NCBI GenBank assembly: GCA_050732575.1
Contig: JBOHRF010000136.1
Location: forward strand, 1 to 12,457
DNA from: JBBDWZ01 sp050732575
Lineage (GTDB): Bacteria > Gemmatimonadota > Gemmatimonadetes > Longimicrobiales > RSA9
Length of the DNA stretch: 12,457 bases
Direction: 5' to 3'
The notes under the pieces are model-generated. The model was not told where the DNA came from. It made no database searches and was given only the letters and a program-made list of their open reading frames with translations. The position numbers were made by a program, and so were the translations under genes. Shown here one piece after another: positions 1 through 6,095 of the stretch. Within the stretch, counting starts at the first letter, position 1. The number at the start of each line of letters is the position of its first letter.

Positions 1-894
1 GTCAAAGGCAGTGCGCATCACACGATCGGGCAGGTCCAACGAACGATGTCGCCGTTCCAGCGCGTGCCGATCGAAGAGGCCGCCGTTCAGGTAGGGTAGT
101 GCACCCAGGCGCCGGGCCGCGGCCGAGCGGCTCTCGGGCCGGCGGTTGAGCACACCAAAAAAGAGCGGCTTGATGCGCGCCCGGTAGAAAGAAAGTTTGT
201 GCCGGCGCGCAGTCCATGCTCGCCACAGGGTGTAGAGGTAGTCGCCATCGCCGCCCAGATGACCGCGCCGTTGCAGGAAATAGAGGAACATGAGCCGGCA
301 CAGAAACAACAGCGCGAGCTGGCACCGGTCGTCCACCGCGGTGCGCGGCACGCCGCTCCAGGCTTCCGCGATCAGCGTGCGCTGCGCCTTGAAATCCAAG
401 AAAAACCGGTGGGTAACGCGCGAACGGTCCAGCACACGCGCCTGCCGCAATGCCAGCGCAAGCCCACGCTCGCCGGGCTGCGGCGCCAACTCACGCAATG
501 CATCCAGGTCCGTTGCCCGGATGTTGCCGCGCTCAATGAACAGCAGACGCAAGTCTTCTGCAGCGCCAAACGCGCCCAACGCGACTACATCACAGGAAAC
601 ATCGACGAAGATGTAGAAGCCGAGTCTGGCCGGGTTGTGCGCGCACAGCCGCCGGGCTACCCGACTTGCAGACGCAGAACTGAGCCGCGGAAGTTGCAGC
701 ACGAACGCATGCAAAGTGCCGCGTTGCCCGCCCAATACGCAGCGCTCAACCCATTCCGAGTTGGGCGATTGCAACGGTTCCGGCCAGTGTTCGGGCGGCA
801 ACTCCAACCACACTCGCCCGAATCCGAGCGCACGCAAAAGGGGGCGCAACGCGTCCAGTGAAACAGCGTTCGTGATGAGTTCGGTGAAATCCAC
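1..894 (-). CDS. Eco57I-like (type IIG-like) restriction-modification methylase, N-terminal part, cut by the window edge
   Basis: Read on the minus strand, the frame is open from a GTG at 894-892 to base 1 with no stop, giving 298 residues. An in-frame TGA at 933-931 and no other usable start between make this GTG the only sensible choice, although no clear ribosome binding site precedes it. The residues match the helical N-terminal region of Eco57I-type enzymes: a leucine-rich helix near 196-213 (LFLCRLMFLYFLQRRGHL), GDGDYL just after, then a PLFFGVLN segment and the hallmark YLNGGLFD at 268-275. Family members are usually about 1000 residues or more and combine an N6-adenine methylase with a target-recognition region and often a nuclease. 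The SAM site and the catalytic NPPY/NPPF would lie left of the window, so activity cannot be judged. It could equally be a PglX-like methylase of a BREX system; the missing neighbours would decide. The family call rests on motif recognition only. Confidence 0.75.
   Translation of the reverse strand, partial: MDFTELITNAVSLDALRPLLRALGFGRVWLELPPEHWPEPLQSPNSEWVERCVLGGQRGTLHAFVLQLPRLSSASASRVARRLCAHNPARLGFYIFVDVSCDVVALGAFGAAEDLRLLFIERGNIRATDLDALRELAPQPGERGLALALRQARVLDRSRVTHRFFLDFKAQRTLIAEAWSGVPRTAVDDRCQLALLFLCRLMFLYFLQRRGHLGGDGDYLYTLWRAWTARRHKLSFYRARIKPLFFGVLNRRPESRSAAARRLGALPYLNGGLFDRHALERRHRSLDLPDRVMRTAFD
68..91. repeat. 24-bp dispersed repeat, copy 1 (inside the restriction gene)
   Basis: These 24 bases occur again, in the same orientation and without mismatch, at 3120-3143. 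Here they encode, on the minus strand, most of the conserved YLNGGLFDR motif of the restriction-modification protein. Similarity ends abruptly on both sides. Confidence 0.85.
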
Positions 895-1057
895 GCCGCA
901 ATACCGCGGCGGCGCTGGGGCACTAGAATGTCAGGAGCGGCCAATCTCGTGACGCGCTTCGCAGCGCCACGGGCGCGAAACGGCTGCGCGTTTCGGGCGC
1001 GCGCGCTGCGCGGCTAAAGGGTGCGGCGCTGGCGCGCCGTCTCGGGAACGGATTTTC

Positions 1058-1097
1058 GGGAGCGGGAATCGGGAGCGGGAGCGGGAGCGGGAGCGGG
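1058..1097 (+). repeat. G-triplet array (GGGAGC)n, predicted G-quadruplex motif
   Basis: Seven GGG runs start at 1058, 1064, 1071, 1077, 1083, 1089 and 1095, separated by loops of 3 or 4 nt, mostly AGC. This meets the usual G-quadruplex pattern on the coding strand about 70 bp before the S9 peptidase start. A related array with the opposite orientation lies at 3160-3204, on the other side of the same gene. Confidence 0.8.
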
Positions 1098-1156
1098 TTG
1101 GTTGGCACTTGTCCTGGGCAGCATGGACGGCGCAGCTTTCGCTTTCTGCCCTCGCC

Positions 1157-1161
1157 GGGAG
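1157..1161 (+). promoter_or_regulatory. Ribosome binding site deciding the S9 peptidase start
   Basis: GGGAG lies 6 nt before the ATG at 1168. It favours this start over in-frame upstream codons, and the protein then begins directly with a lipoprotein signal. Confidence 0.7.
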
Positions 1162-1167
1162 TTCGAT

Positions 1168-3054
1168 ATGCTACGCCATAGCCTTGTTCTATTGCCAATC
1201 CTGGTCGTCTTTGGATGTGCGCGCGACCCGGCTCGCGATGTGCGCCAGTACTCGGTGGCCGACTTCTACCGGAACGTCGAGTACTTCGGCGGCTCCTTCT
1301 CCCATGACAACACGAAGATCCTGGTCACTTCCAACCGGTCTGGCATATTCAACGCGTATGCCATCCCTGTCGCGGGTGGCGAGCCGGAACCCCTCACCAA
1401 TTCCACTGCTGACGCGGTCTTCGGTGCCACGTATTTCCCCGGCGACGACCGCTTCCTCTACTCCAGCGATCAGGGCGGAAACGAGCTGGCGCATCTGTAC
1501 GTGCGCGAGGAGAACGGGACCAGCCGCGACCTTACGCCCGGGCAGAAACTCAGCGCGTCTTTCTCGGGCTGGTCGGGCGACGAGAAGTCGTTCTTCGTCT
1601 CCAGCAACGAGCGAGACCCGCAGTTCTTCGACCTCTACGAATACAGGGCCGACAATTACGCACGCACACTTTTCTACAAGAATACCGAGGGTTACCTGCT
1701 CGGCCCGATTTCACGCGACAAGCGCTACCTGGCTCTGATCAAAGCGTATTCGACTTCCAACCAGGACGTCTATCTCTACGACAAGCAGACTGGCGCCACG
1801 ACGCTGCTCACCAAGCACGCAGGCAACATCGTTTATTCGCCAGCCACTTTCACTCCTGACGGAACTGCACTGCTGCTCACCACTGACGAAGGCCGTGAGT
1901 TTGCCGCGCTCTTACGATTGGACATCGCCTCTGGCATCAAGAGCGCAATGTTGTCGCCGAGCTGGGATGTCCTGGACGCCAGTTACAGTCGGAGTGGGAA
2001 GCACTTGGTGGTGGCCATCAACGAGGAAGCCAAGGTACTGAACCGGATTTACGATGCCGCAACGCTGGCACCCGTTCCGATGCCCGGCACGCCGCCCGGG
2101 CTGGTGCGCGGGCTCACCATTTCCCGCGACGAAGGCCACTTCGCTTTCTACAACTCCGATGGCAGCAGCCCCGACGACCTGTGGGTGGGACCGATGGGGC
2201 AGCCACCGACACGGCTTACCAACGCCCTGAACGCGGACATGACGCGCGAGGATCTGGTAGCGCCCACGCACATCCGCTTCCGATCCTACGACAGCCTCGA
2301 GATTCCCGGACTGCTCTACCAGCCGCACCAGGCGTCCAGCCGACAAAAAGCGCCGGCACTCGTCCTGGTCCACGGCGGACCGGGCGGGCAAGCTCAGGTG
2401 GGTTACTTCGGGCTGACCCAGGCGCTTGTGAATCACGGCTACGTGGTGTTCGATATCAACAACCGCGGCAGCTCCGGCTACGGGAAGACCTTCTTCCAGA
2501 TGGATGACCGCAAGCACGGCGAGGCTGACCTGGGCGATGTGGTGGCAGCAAAGCAGATGTTGGCGGCTACCGGATACGTGGATACCACTCGCATCGGTAT
2601 CATCGGAGGGAGCTACGGCGGCTACATGGTGCTGGCGGCGTTAACGCTTCAGCCCGATGCCTTCGATGTGGGAGTCGACCTGTTCGGCATATCCAATTGG
2701 AGCCGCACCCTGACCAGCATACCGCCCTGGTGGGAGGCGTTCCGAGCGGCGCTCTATCAGGAGATGGGAGACCCGGCCGTCGACAGCGTGCGGCTCCATC
2801 GTATTTCGCCACTCTTCAACGCCACGAAGATCCGCGCACCACTCATGGTGCTGCAGGGTGCCAACGACCCGCGCGTGCTGCAAGTGGAGTCGGATGAAAT
2901 TGTGGCGGCGGCCAAAGCCAACAGTGTGCCGGTAGAGTACATCGTCTTCCCCGACGAGGGACACGGCTTCGTGAAGAAGGAGAACGAGATCAAGGGCTAC
3001 ACGGCTATTCTCGAGTTCCTCGATCGGCATCTCAAGGCAACACGTGACGAGTGA
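1168..3054 (+). CDS. S9-family prolyl-oligopeptidase-type serine peptidase, lipoprotein
   Basis: A 628-residue peptidase of the S9 family (DPP or acylaminoacyl-peptidase type), which releases short peptides through a beta-propeller-gated alpha/beta hydrolase. The start at 1168 is chosen because of the GGGAG site and the lipoprotein signal that follows: a hydrophobic segment with lipobox VFGC, Cys17 being the predicted lipidated residue. An upstream in-frame start at 1021 would only add a translated G-rich repeat. Residues about 35-380 look like propeller repeats. The C-terminal hydrolase shows HGGPGG, NNRGSSGYG, and the nucleophile elbow GGSYGGY with Ser482; Asp567 in GANDPR and His599 in DEGHGF complete the triad with normal spacing, so the enzyme should be active, outside the cytoplasmic membrane. 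The last codons and the stop lie inside a 7-nt tandem repeat. No promoter was recognised. The gene is single, convergent with csaA. Confidence 0.93.
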   Translation: MLRHSLVLLPILVVFGCARDPARDVRQYSVADFYRNVEYFGGSFSHDNTKILVTSNRSGIFNAYAIPVAGGEPEPLTNSTADAVFGATYFPGDDRFLYSSDQGGNELAHLYVREENGTSRDLTPGQKLSASFSGWSGDEKSFFVSSNERDPQFFDLYEYRADNYARTLFYKNTEGYLLGPISRDKRYLALIKAYSTSNQDVYLYDKQTGATTLLTKHAGNIVYSPATFTPDGTALLLTTDEGREFAALLRLDIASGIKSAMLSPSWDVLDASYSRSGKHLVVAINEEAKVLNRIYDAATLAPVPMPGTPPGLVRGLTISRDEGHFAFYNSDGSSPDDLWVGPMGQPPTRLTNALNADMTREDLVAPTHIRFRSYDSLEIPGLLYQPHQASSRQKAPALVLVHGGPGGQAQVGYFGLTQALVNHGYVVFDINNRGSSGYGKTFFQMDDRKHGEADLGDVVAAKQMLAATGYVDTTRIGIIGGSYGGYMVLAALTLQPDAFDVGVDLFGISNWSRTLTSIPPWWEAFRAALYQEMGDPAVDSVRLHRISPLFNATKIRAPLMVLQGANDPRVLQVESDEIVAAAKANSVPVEYIVFPDEGHGFVKKENEIKGYTAILEFLDRHLKATRDE

Positions 3055-3071
3055 CGGGTGACGTGGGACGC
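3044..3071 (+). repeat. Heptamer tandem repeat across the peptidase stop codon
   Basis: Four 7-nt units follow each other: GTGACGA, GTGACGG, GTGACGT and GGGACGC. The peptidase stop codon (3052-3054) lies in the second unit. The fourth unit is the same heptamer that is repeated at the end of ybbA at 9091-9104. Confidence 0.75.
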
Positions 3072-3091
3072 GTAACATCGGAGTGCATCCG

Positions 3092-3107
3092 CCAGGTGCC
3101 CAGGTGC
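3092..3107 (+). repeat. Direct 8-nt duplication
   Basis: CCAGGTGC occurs twice without a gap (3092-3099 and 3100-3107) in the spacer behind the peptidase. Alone it is a minor slippage-type duplication, but it adds to the repeat-built character of this spacer. Confidence 0.6.
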
Positions 3108-3119
3108 GGCCGAGGTTCG

Positions 3120-3143
3120 CGATCGAAGAGGCCGCCGTTCAGG
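3120..3143. repeat. 24-bp dispersed repeat, copy 2 (intergenic)
   Basis: This is an exact copy of 68-91 lying in the non-coding spacer between the S9 peptidase and csaA. The flanks do not resemble the restriction gene, so it is an isolated fragment and not a visible gene remnant. Confidence 0.85.
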
Positions 3144-3159
3144 GTCACGCGTTACCGGG

Positions 3160-3204
3160 CCCGTTCCCGCCCGCTCCCGCTCCTCGCTCCCGATGCCCGC
3201 TCCC
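3160..3204 (-). repeat. G-triplet array on the minus strand, predicted G-quadruplex motif
   Basis: Seven CCC runs start at 3160, 3166, 3170, 3176, 3189, 3196 and 3202, so the minus strand carries GGG runs with the same AGC-type loops as 1058-1097. The two arrays flank the S9 peptidase in opposite orientations. This array begins about 28 bp beyond the csaA stop. Confidence 0.75.
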
Positions 3205-3231
3205 GAAGATTCAAACCGATGCCACGTCGTA

Positions 3232-3585
3232 TTAACCCAGAGGCCAGGCCATCACTGCAGAATCATCCGGGCGGACCAGGACGACGTCGCCATCATCCGA
3301 GGGATTCATCATGCCGAGGATGAGGATCTGGCTTTCGAAGCCCGCAATGCGACGGGGTGCAAAGTTCACGACCGCCAGGATGATTATTCCCACCAGTGTT
3401 TCCGGCGAGTAGCGCTTGGTGAGTTGTGCGCTGGATTGCAGCGTACCAATGCCTTCGCCGAAATCGACCCAGATCTTGAACGCAGGTTTACGCGCCTCGG
3501 GAAAGGGTTCGACGCGCGTGATCTGGCCGGCGCGGATGTCGAGCGCGGCAAAGGCATCGAAGGCAACCGTGGGTTTGTGGCTCAC
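3232..3585 (-). CDS. csaA: CsaA, tRNA-binding-domain protein
   Basis: A 117-residue protein that matches CsaA over its whole length; the family is usually about 110 residues. CsaA is a small homodimer with a tRNA-binding OB fold, like the C-terminal module of bacterial methionyl-tRNA synthetase, and it has been linked to chaperone-like or secretion-related activity. Visible signatures are DIRAGQI near residue 16, FPEARKPAFKIWVDFG, SSAQLTKRYSPE, and the very characteristic VVNFAPRRIAGF followed by ILGM. The start is a GTG at 3585, two nucleotides after the TGA of the DUF155-like gene, so the two are almost certainly co-transcribed and perhaps translationally coupled; no strong ribosome binding site is seen. 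The protein looks complete and cytoplasmic. Its exact physiological role is unsettled even in studied species. Confidence 0.93.
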   Translation of the reverse strand: MSHKPTVAFDAFAALDIRAGQITRVEPFPEARKPAFKIWVDFGEGIGTLQSSAQLTKRYSPETLVGIIILAVVNFAPRRIAGFESQILILGMMNPSDDGDVVLVRPDDSAVMAWPLG

Positions 3586-3587
3586 GA

Positions 3588-4232
3588 TCAGAACACCCAG
3601 GCCAGGAGGATTTCCAGAACGATTAGCAGCACAATGGTAAATTCCAGAAGCTCGGCGCGCGCGGTGGCCGCCTCATCGTAGAGCGTGGCGTAGGTGTCAC
3701 GAACAATGGCCAGCTTGCGATCTACGGCGGCACTCCAGTTGCGCACGCGGAACAGCTCGAGGGCGGCGCCGTAGACACGCGCCAGGTACACGTCCTCTGT
3801 GACCTTGAGAGCGTTATCCACGCGTTCCGTGATTTCCGTGACTTCGGCGACCAGCCGGTGCAGCTCGCGCGCCAGAGTCGCATACCTGCGACGACCCAGG
3901 CCGCGCAATGCCTGGCGTGCCTCGGCCACACGATCGTACATGCGCGGCAGCTCGTCGTCGAGCATGTCATCGTAGTAGCGCAGCTCGAGCAACTGTGCGT
4001 TGGCCACTTCCAGCACGTCGGCTATGTCCGTGTCAGGTGCGCCTGGATCCATGACGAAGGCGCGATCCCAGGTCAGCACGACCAGGTCATCTTCATAATA
4101 AGAGAGCGCCTGGCGCAGCAGGTCGGCGCGCGATGATGGAGCGAGTGGCCGCGTTTCACCCGACAGCAGAGGCACCAGGTCCACACGCTCCTGAAACTGC
4201 GCGACCGTGAGTGGAGGATCGAGCTGTTGCAC
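3588..4232 (-). CDS. DUF155 (RMND1/Sif2-Sif3/Mrx10)-like membrane-anchored protein
   Basis: A 214-residue protein starting at a GTG (4232-4230); an in-frame TAA about ten codons upstream and no other start codon fix this choice. Residues about 48-62 (DDLVVLTWDRAFVMD) and 68-100 (DIADVLEVANAQLLELRYYDD) precede a long helical, coiled-coil-prone stretch at 100-150. The end, VYGAALELFRVRNWSAAVDRK and ARAELLEF followed by one hydrophobic segment at 197-213, is the conserved tail of DUF155 proteins. In eukaryotes this family includes RMND1, needed for mitochondrial translation; bacterial members are poorly characterised. The predicted topology is a cytoplasmic body with a C-terminal membrane anchor. 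The N-terminal part typical of many family members is short here, which may be natural for this branch. A good promoter (4257-4285) lies just upstream, and csaA follows after 2 nt. Confidence 0.7.
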   Translation of the reverse strand: MQQLDPPLTVAQFQERVDLVPLLSGETRPLAPSSRADLLRQALSYYEDDLVVLTWDRAFVMDPGAPDTDIADVLEVANAQLLELRYYDDMLDDELPRMYDRVAEARQALRGLGRRRYATLARELHRLVAEVTEITERVDNALKVTEDVYLARVYGAALELFRVRNWSAAVDRKLAIVRDTYATLYDEAATARAELLEFTIVLLIVLEILLAWVF

Positions 4233-4256
4233 GGCCGCGATTTCATGATGGGCCCG

Positions 4257-4285
4257 AGTTTACGGGGGCCTCAAAGGTGTGTCCA
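4257..4285 (-). promoter_or_regulatory. Predicted sigma70-type promoter for the DUF155-like gene and csaA
   Basis: On the minus strand, TGGACA at 4285-4280 (5 of 6 to the -35 consensus), a 17-nt spacer and TAAACT at 4262-4257 (4 of 6 to the -10). Initiation near 4250 would leave a leader of about 18 nt before the GTG, with no evident Shine-Dalgarno sequence. Confidence 0.55.
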
Positions 4286-4301
4286 GTGAGCGAGACAACT
4301 C

Positions 4302-4330
4302 TTGACCAGGACACGACTTAGGATTATCCT
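4302..4330 (+). promoter_or_regulatory. Predicted sigma70-type promoter for the diguanylate cyclase gene
   Basis: TTGACC at 4302-4307 (5 of 6), a 17-nt spacer, and TATCCT at 4325-4330 (4 of 6). Initiation near 4337 gives a leader of about 45 nt. Its -35 lies only 16 bp from the -35 of the divergent promoter. Confidence 0.55.
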
Positions 4331-4381
4331 GCGGAGGTCTTCCCGCCCGCTGTCCTTTGGATCTCTCCGCGTTTTCTCTCA

Positions 4382-5884
4382 ATGCAGGACACATTGAAGG
4401 ACCGTCTCGAGAATCTTTCGGGTCAAAAGGCGGCACTACCCGCAAGGGCTCGCCGCCGCGCCCTTTGGGCCGCGGCGTTTGGGCCGTTGCTGGTCATGGG
4501 CGTAATACAGGCCTATGCGCTGGTTCTCTTCTCCGAGCCGGACGGTCTTCTCCACTACTCGCGGCAGAATCTTCGGTTGTTGTTGGGGACCACGATTGCG
4601 GCCGCCGGCGTGCTGAGCCTGCTCATCCGTTCCGGCCTGCGCACTAATCGCGCATTGGAGGCGGAGCGACGCGCTTTGAGGCAAACCATCGCCATTTTGG
4701 AAAGTATTCGCGATGGATTCGTGGCTCTGGATCGCGGCTGGCACTTCACCTATGTGAACGCCGAAGGCGAGCGCGTTCTGGGCAAGACGCGCGACGCCCT
4801 GGTTGGCCGCGTGATCTGGGACGTTGTGCCCCTGCTGGCCGGCTCCAACGTGGAGCGTCGCTGCCGGCTGGCCATGGAGCAGCACACGTTCGTCATTTTC
4901 GAAGAAGAATCGCTGCTGGCCAATCGCATCTACGAAGTGCACGTCTATCCGTCGGAAGATGGCATCTCCGTCTACTTCCGGGATGTCACCGAAGAACGCC
5001 AATCCCAGGACAAGCTGCAAGCCAGTGAAGAGCGCTATCGCGAATTGTTCGAGAATGCAAATGACGTGCTCTACACCACGGATCTGAAAGGCAACATCAC
5101 GTCCGTCAACAATGCGTGCGTCACACTGACCGGCTACACCCACGGTGAGCTGCTACGTATGAACCTGGCCGACTTGATTGCACCAGGCGATCTGCCGCGT
5201 GCGCGCCAGATGTTGCGGCAGAAGATCAAGCAGGTTGGTGGCGCTACCACCTACGAGTCCGCCGTGGTGGCGCGCGACGGGCGGCAGGTGCCCATCGAAG
5301 TCAGCTCGCGGCTGATTTTCGAGAAGGATGTACCGGTTGGAGTGCAGGGCATAGCGCGCGACATCTCGGAACGGAAACGGGCGGAAGCCGTACTGCGCAA
5401 CATGTCATTGACGGACCCACTGACGGGCCTGTACAACCGGCGCGGCGCCATCACGCTGGTGGATCAACAACTCAAGATCGCGGAACGGCTCGGTCGCAGC
5501 TTGCTGCTCGTGTATGCCGACCTGAATCATCTGAAGCAAATCAACGACACACACGGCCATACTGCCGGTGACTCGGCCTTGCTCGAGGTTGCCGAGGTTT
5601 TGCAGGAGACGTTCCGCGAATCCGACATCATTGCGCGCATTGGCGGCGATGAATTCGTGGTGCTGGCCATGGAATCGAGCGGCGCGGACGAGAACAGCAT
5701 CCGGCGCCGATTGCTGGATACTCTGACGGCCCGAAACGCACTCGGGGTGCGCCCGTTCGACCTGTCTCTGAGCATTGGCGTGGCCCGCTTCGACCCGGAC
5801 CGGGCCCGTGCGTTCGAGGAGCTGCTAGGCGAGGCGGATCGGCTGATGTACGAGGACAAGCGCATTCGGGGACAACGGGCATGA
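4382..5884 (+). CDS. Membrane-bound PAS-PAS-GGDEF diguanylate cyclase
   Basis: A 500-residue sensor enzyme predicted to make cyclic di-GMP from two GTP. In order: a short basic N-terminus, a membrane segment at about 27-50, a second at about 64-83, then a PAS domain at about 100-210 (ESIRDGFVALDRG, YFRDVTEERQ), a second PAS at about 215-335 (YRELFENANDVLYTTD, GIARDISERKRAE) and the GGDEF domain from LTDPLTGLYNRR near 344 to the end. The active-site motif GGDEF is intact at 421-425, and RESD at 412-415, five residues before it, is the classical RxxD product-inhibition site, so the enzyme should be active and feedback-controlled. The short periplasmic loop suggests that the cytoplasmic PAS domains do the sensing; their ligands are unknown. 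The ATG at 4382 follows a good promoter but a weak ribosome binding site. The stop codon falls in a 9-nt periodic repeat. Confidence 0.93.
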   Translation: MQDTLKDRLENLSGQKAALPARARRRALWAAAFGPLLVMGVIQAYALVLFSEPDGLLHYSRQNLRLLLGTTIAAAGVLSLLIRSGLRTNRALEAERRALRQTIAILESIRDGFVALDRGWHFTYVNAEGERVLGKTRDALVGRVIWDVVPLLAGSNVERRCRLAMEQHTFVIFEEESLLANRIYEVHVYPSEDGISVYFRDVTEERQSQDKLQASEERYRELFENANDVLYTTDLKGNITSVNNACVTLTGYTHGELLRMNLADLIAPGDLPRARQMLRQKIKQVGGATTYESAVVARDGRQVPIEVSSRLIFEKDVPVGVQGIARDISERKRAEAVLRNMSLTDPLTGLYNRRGAITLVDQQLKIAERLGRSLLLVYADLNHLKQINDTHGHTAGDSALLEVAEVLQETFRESDIIARIGGDEFVVLAMESSGADENSIRRRLLDTLTARNALGVRPFDLSLSIGVARFDPDRARAFEELLGEADRLMYEDKRIRGQRA

Positions 5885-5915
5885 CGGGCGATGCGGGCGT
5901 TTCGGGCGTATCGGG
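5868..5915 (+). repeat. 9-nt periodic G-triplet array across the cyclase stop codon
   Basis: GGG runs start at 5868, 5877, 5886, 5895, 5904 and 5913, exactly 9 nt apart, with variable 6-nt spacers (cgtttc, cgtatc and others). The stop codon of the diguanylate cyclase (5882-5884) sits within it. The same period and spacer type recur at 12390-12457. The loops fit a G-quadruplex pattern. Confidence 0.8.
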
Positions 5916-6095
5916 ACGGCGTAAAAAAGTGGCCAGGGGGAGTACAAACTGGCGGGCGCGACCCCTACCGAGTCATGAAAGTTGTTGTCGGCATTGATCA
6001 TGGGCCTCTTTTCCTGGCTGGCATGGCCGATGCTCGCACACACGTAATCACGCTTCCCGGTCCGAAGGTATCTCACGAGCACACTCACGGCTGAC

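Larger units (their letters stand above)
895..1167. other. Divergent intergenic region between the restriction gene and the S9 peptidase
   Basis: This 273-bp spacer separates two divergent genes. It is very GC-rich, holds a 7-bp stem with a 6-nt loop at 976-995 and the G-triplet array at 1058-1097. I could not find a convincing pair of -35 and -10 hexamers for either gene here. Confidence 0.5.

Noticed and set aside
199..861. Plus-strand frame of 220 codons opposite the restriction gene
   Set aside because: Its Gln/Arg-rich composition shows no domain, and the opposite strand reads as a recognisable Eco57I-like protein over the whole stretch.
976..995. Perfect 7-bp stem with 6-nt loop in the divergent spacer
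   Set aside because: It is not followed by a T run and is easily expected by chance in such GC-rich sequence, so no function is assigned.
1021..1167. Longer N-terminus of the S9 peptidase from an upstream in-frame start
   Set aside because: It would translate the G-rich repeat and bury the lipoprotein signal; the ATG at 1168 has a proper ribosome binding site.
1912..2517. Minus-strand frame of 201 codons opposite the S9 peptidase
   Set aside because: Antisense to the conserved peptidase domain, no domain of its own, no start signals.
4436..5143. Minus-strand frame of 235 codons opposite the diguanylate cyclase
   Set aside because: No family resemblance; it is the expected shadow of a GC-rich gene.
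5891..6094. Small plus-strand frame between the cyclase and the kinase-like gene
   Set aside because: It starts inside the 9-nt repeat and has no ribosome binding site or recognisable sequence.
5885..6095. Possible c-di-GMP riboswitch downstream of the cyclase
   Set aside because: I compared the spacer with what I remember of the GEMM consensus and found no matching tetraloop-receptor and paired pattern; only weak local pairing is present.
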